From: CAZLPZ01 sp964561535
GTDB lineage: Bacteria > Pseudomonadota > Alphaproteobacteria > Micavibrionales > Micavibrionaceae
DNA length: 7,193 nt
Direction: 5' to 3'
Assembly (NCBI GenBank): GCA_964561535.1
Contig: CAZLPZ010000050.1
Coordinates: 1-7,193, forward strand
Under the pieces are notes generated by a model. The model saw only the letters and a program-made list of their open reading frames with translations. It was not told where the DNA came from and ran no database searches. The number at the start of each line of letters is the position of its first letter. Position 1 is the first letter of the stretch. This document shows, in pieces, positions 6,117 through 7,193 of the stretch. Both the position numbers and the translations under genes were made by a program.

Positions 6117-6992
6117 TTATCTTGCCGTTAAGGCATATAATGTAACGGCAGCGGCGTTCGATACATTTAAACTGGCGATCGGTTCTTGCGTTGGCAACCG
6201 AACCAGATGATCACAATGCTCGCGGATCAATCGGCGTAACCCATCGCCTTCTGCCCCCAAAACGATCATCGTCCGCGGCGCAATTGGCGCGGCTCCAATA
6301 ACCATATCACCCCGTTCATCCAACCCCATCACGACAAACCCATGTTCTTTTACCACCTCGATCGCACGGGATAAATTGGTCTCGGCCGCAACGGCAATAT
6401 GATCGACCGCTCCGCACGCAATTTTGGCAACAAGGGCCGTTAAATCTGGCGCATTTCGTCGCTGAACAATTACGGCTGCCGCCCCAAAGGCACAAGACGA
6501 CCGCAAAATCGCCCCAAAATTATGGGGATCCGTGACCTGATCCAGCATCACCAACACGGCCGGCACACCGTCCGGTAACCCCCGCAAAATATCATCCAAA
6601 TCAACGTCCGGCAACGAATCGGTGGCCAGCCCCACCCCTTGATGCACCGCGCCTGGGGCACACGCCGCATCAAACGCAGGCCGCGGAGGAATATGCACCC
6701 CGGGACGTTTTAACCCTTGTTCTTCCGCCAACCGGACCCACCCATCCACCATATCGGCCTGGTCGGGGGTTGCGTAAATCGCGCGGATCACCCGAGCCGG
6801 ATTTAAAATCGCCTCCCGAACCGCGTGATGACCATATAAATCAAGGATAATTTTGGGTAGCCGGGGCGATAATGCTCCCGTACGATTTTCGGGTCGCGCA
6901 CGATCTCCCCCCCGTTTTGCCCGATCGGACCGAACAGAAGAAGGACGAGTCGGACCCCGAGGCGGCGCCGATGAACGAGAAGGATGTTTCAT
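6117..6992 (-). CDS. rlmB: RlmB/TrmH-family 23S rRNA (guanosine-2'-O)-methyltransferase
   Basis: This SPOUT-class enzyme transfers a methyl group from SAM to a ribose 2'-OH; RlmB acts on G2251 of 23S rRNA in the peptidyl-transferase P loop. The three SpoU motifs are intact in the 291-residue product: motif 1 DQVTDPHNFGAILRSSCAFGA (151-171, with N158 and R164), motif 2 LGAEGDGL (245-252), and motif 3 IASLNVSNAAAVTLY (272-286). An N-terminal substrate-binding domain begins near LYGHHAVREAI (52-62). Residues 1-45 are a basic, proline/arginine/serine-rich, probably disordered tail. The frame stays open to an ATG at 7139, but that start would run through tRNA-Tyr on the other strand, and the added residues look non-coding. 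I therefore choose ATG at 6990-6992, though no good Shine-Dalgarno precedes it. A start inside the tail, or TTG at about 7028, is possible. The gene is divergent from tRNA-Tyr. Confidence 0.92.
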   Translation of the reverse strand: MKHPSRSSAPPRGPTRPSSVRSDRAKRGGDRARPENRTGALSPRLPKIILDLYGHHAVREAILNPARVIRAIYATPDQADMVDGWVRLAEEQGLKRPGVHIPPRPAFDAACAPGAVHQGVGLATDSLPDVDLDDILRGLPDGVPAVLVMLDQVTDPHNFGAILRSSCAFGAAAVIVQRRNAPDLTALVAKIACGAVDHIAVAAETNLSRAIEVVKEHGFVVMGLDERGDMVIGAAPIAPRTMIVLGAEGDGLRRLIREHCDHLVRLPTQEPIASLNVSNAAAVTLYALTAR

Positions 6993-7029
6993 AAAGGGGA
7001 CTGTAGCCGAGGAAAGAAACGGAAACAAG

Positions 7030-7058
7030 TTGACAAAAGCCCCAAAATACCGTTTTCT
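7030..7058 (+). promoter_or_regulatory. Possible promoter for tRNA-Tyr
   Basis: A perfect TTGACA (7030-7035) lies upstream of tRNA-Tyr. A weak -10 candidate TTTTCT (7053-7058, three of six) sits 17 bases further on, which would give a leader of about 50 bases. Only the -35 match is strong. Confidence 0.3.
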
Positions 7059-7117
7059 TGCCTCGCGTTGCGGTTTAGGGTGTCCCCCAAAAATCCAACG
7101 CCAAGACGACAATATGT

Positions 7118-7193
7118 GGTGGAGTGGCCGAGCGGTCAATGGCAGCAGACTGTAAATCTGCCCTCTTCGGAGTTCGAAGGTTCAAATCCTTCC
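7118..7193 (+). tRNA. tRNA-Tyr (GTA anticodon), 3' end cut off by the window
   Basis: This is a bacterial class II tRNA. The acceptor 5' strand is GGTGGAG (7118-7124), and the D stem is GCC/GGC. The anticodon stem GCAGA/TCTGC (7145-7149 with 7157-7161) holds the loop CTGTAAA with anticodon GTA at 7152-7154. The long variable arm is CTC-TTCG-GAG (7163-7172), capped by a TTCG tetraloop. The T arm is GAAGG-TTCAAAT-CCTTC (7176-7192). The window ends one base into the acceptor 3' strand. The long variable arm also fits Leu or Ser tRNAs, but the anticodon decides for tyrosine. In many alphaproteobacteria tRNA-Tyr is followed by tRNA-Gly and tuf, which would lie beyond this window. Confidence 0.95.

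Noticed and set aside
6853..7155. 100-codon plus-strand frame crossing the rlmB start and tRNA-Tyr
   Set aside because: It runs into the structured tRNA-Tyr gene and is antisense to the rlmB N terminus; no start signal or homology.

Overview
The window looks chromosomal and alphaproteobacterial. The reasons are a tRNA-Ala(GGC) and a tRNA-Tyr(GTA) of the usual bacterial form, an RlmB-type rRNA methyltransferase divergent from tRNA-Tyr (a neighbourhood I recall from alphaproteobacteria), a periplasmic MsrP/MsrQ pair, a 40-residue entericidin-like lipoprotein, and a ~600-residue acyl-CoA dehydrogenase of the four-domain proteobacterial type. Base composition is uneven, from about 22% GC in the poorest 60-base line counted (2101-2160) to about 57-58% in parts of the dehydrogenase and rlmB. 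I cannot name the genus.

Layout. Positions 1-56 are the 3' two thirds of tRNA-Ala(GGC). A ~200-base non-coding stretch follows. Next come three same-strand genes that look like one operon: msrP (254-1141), msrQ (1154-1747) and a polytopic membrane protein with a C-terminal isoprenylcysteine/phospholipid methyltransferase-type domain (1782-3113). A small entericidin-like lipoprotein gene (3215-3337) has its own plausible promoter and a strong Shine-Dalgarno, and lies 37 bases before a full-length acyl-CoA dehydrogenase gene (3375-5165). An AT-rich intergenic region with a large inverted repeat and a promoter-like sequence (5200-5236) precedes an unrecognised soluble 257-residue protein (5315-6088). 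That gene is convergent with rlmB (6117-6992, minus strand). The window ends inside tRNA-Tyr(GTA), beginning at 7118, on the plus strand.

How they fit together. MsrP (molybdopterin-dependent periplasmic reductase) and MsrQ (haem membrane subunit feeding it electrons) repair oxidised methionine in envelope proteins. The membrane methyltransferase-like gene behind them may be co-transcribed, but its substrate is unknown. The entericidin-like lipoprotein is another envelope component. The dehydrogenase (beta-oxidation type) and rlmB (ribosome modification) are housekeeping genes. The least explained elements are the methyltransferase-like gene next to msrPQ and the orphan 257-residue protein with its dyad-bearing upstream region. 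I see no CRISPR array, transposase, phage gene or recognisable defence system.
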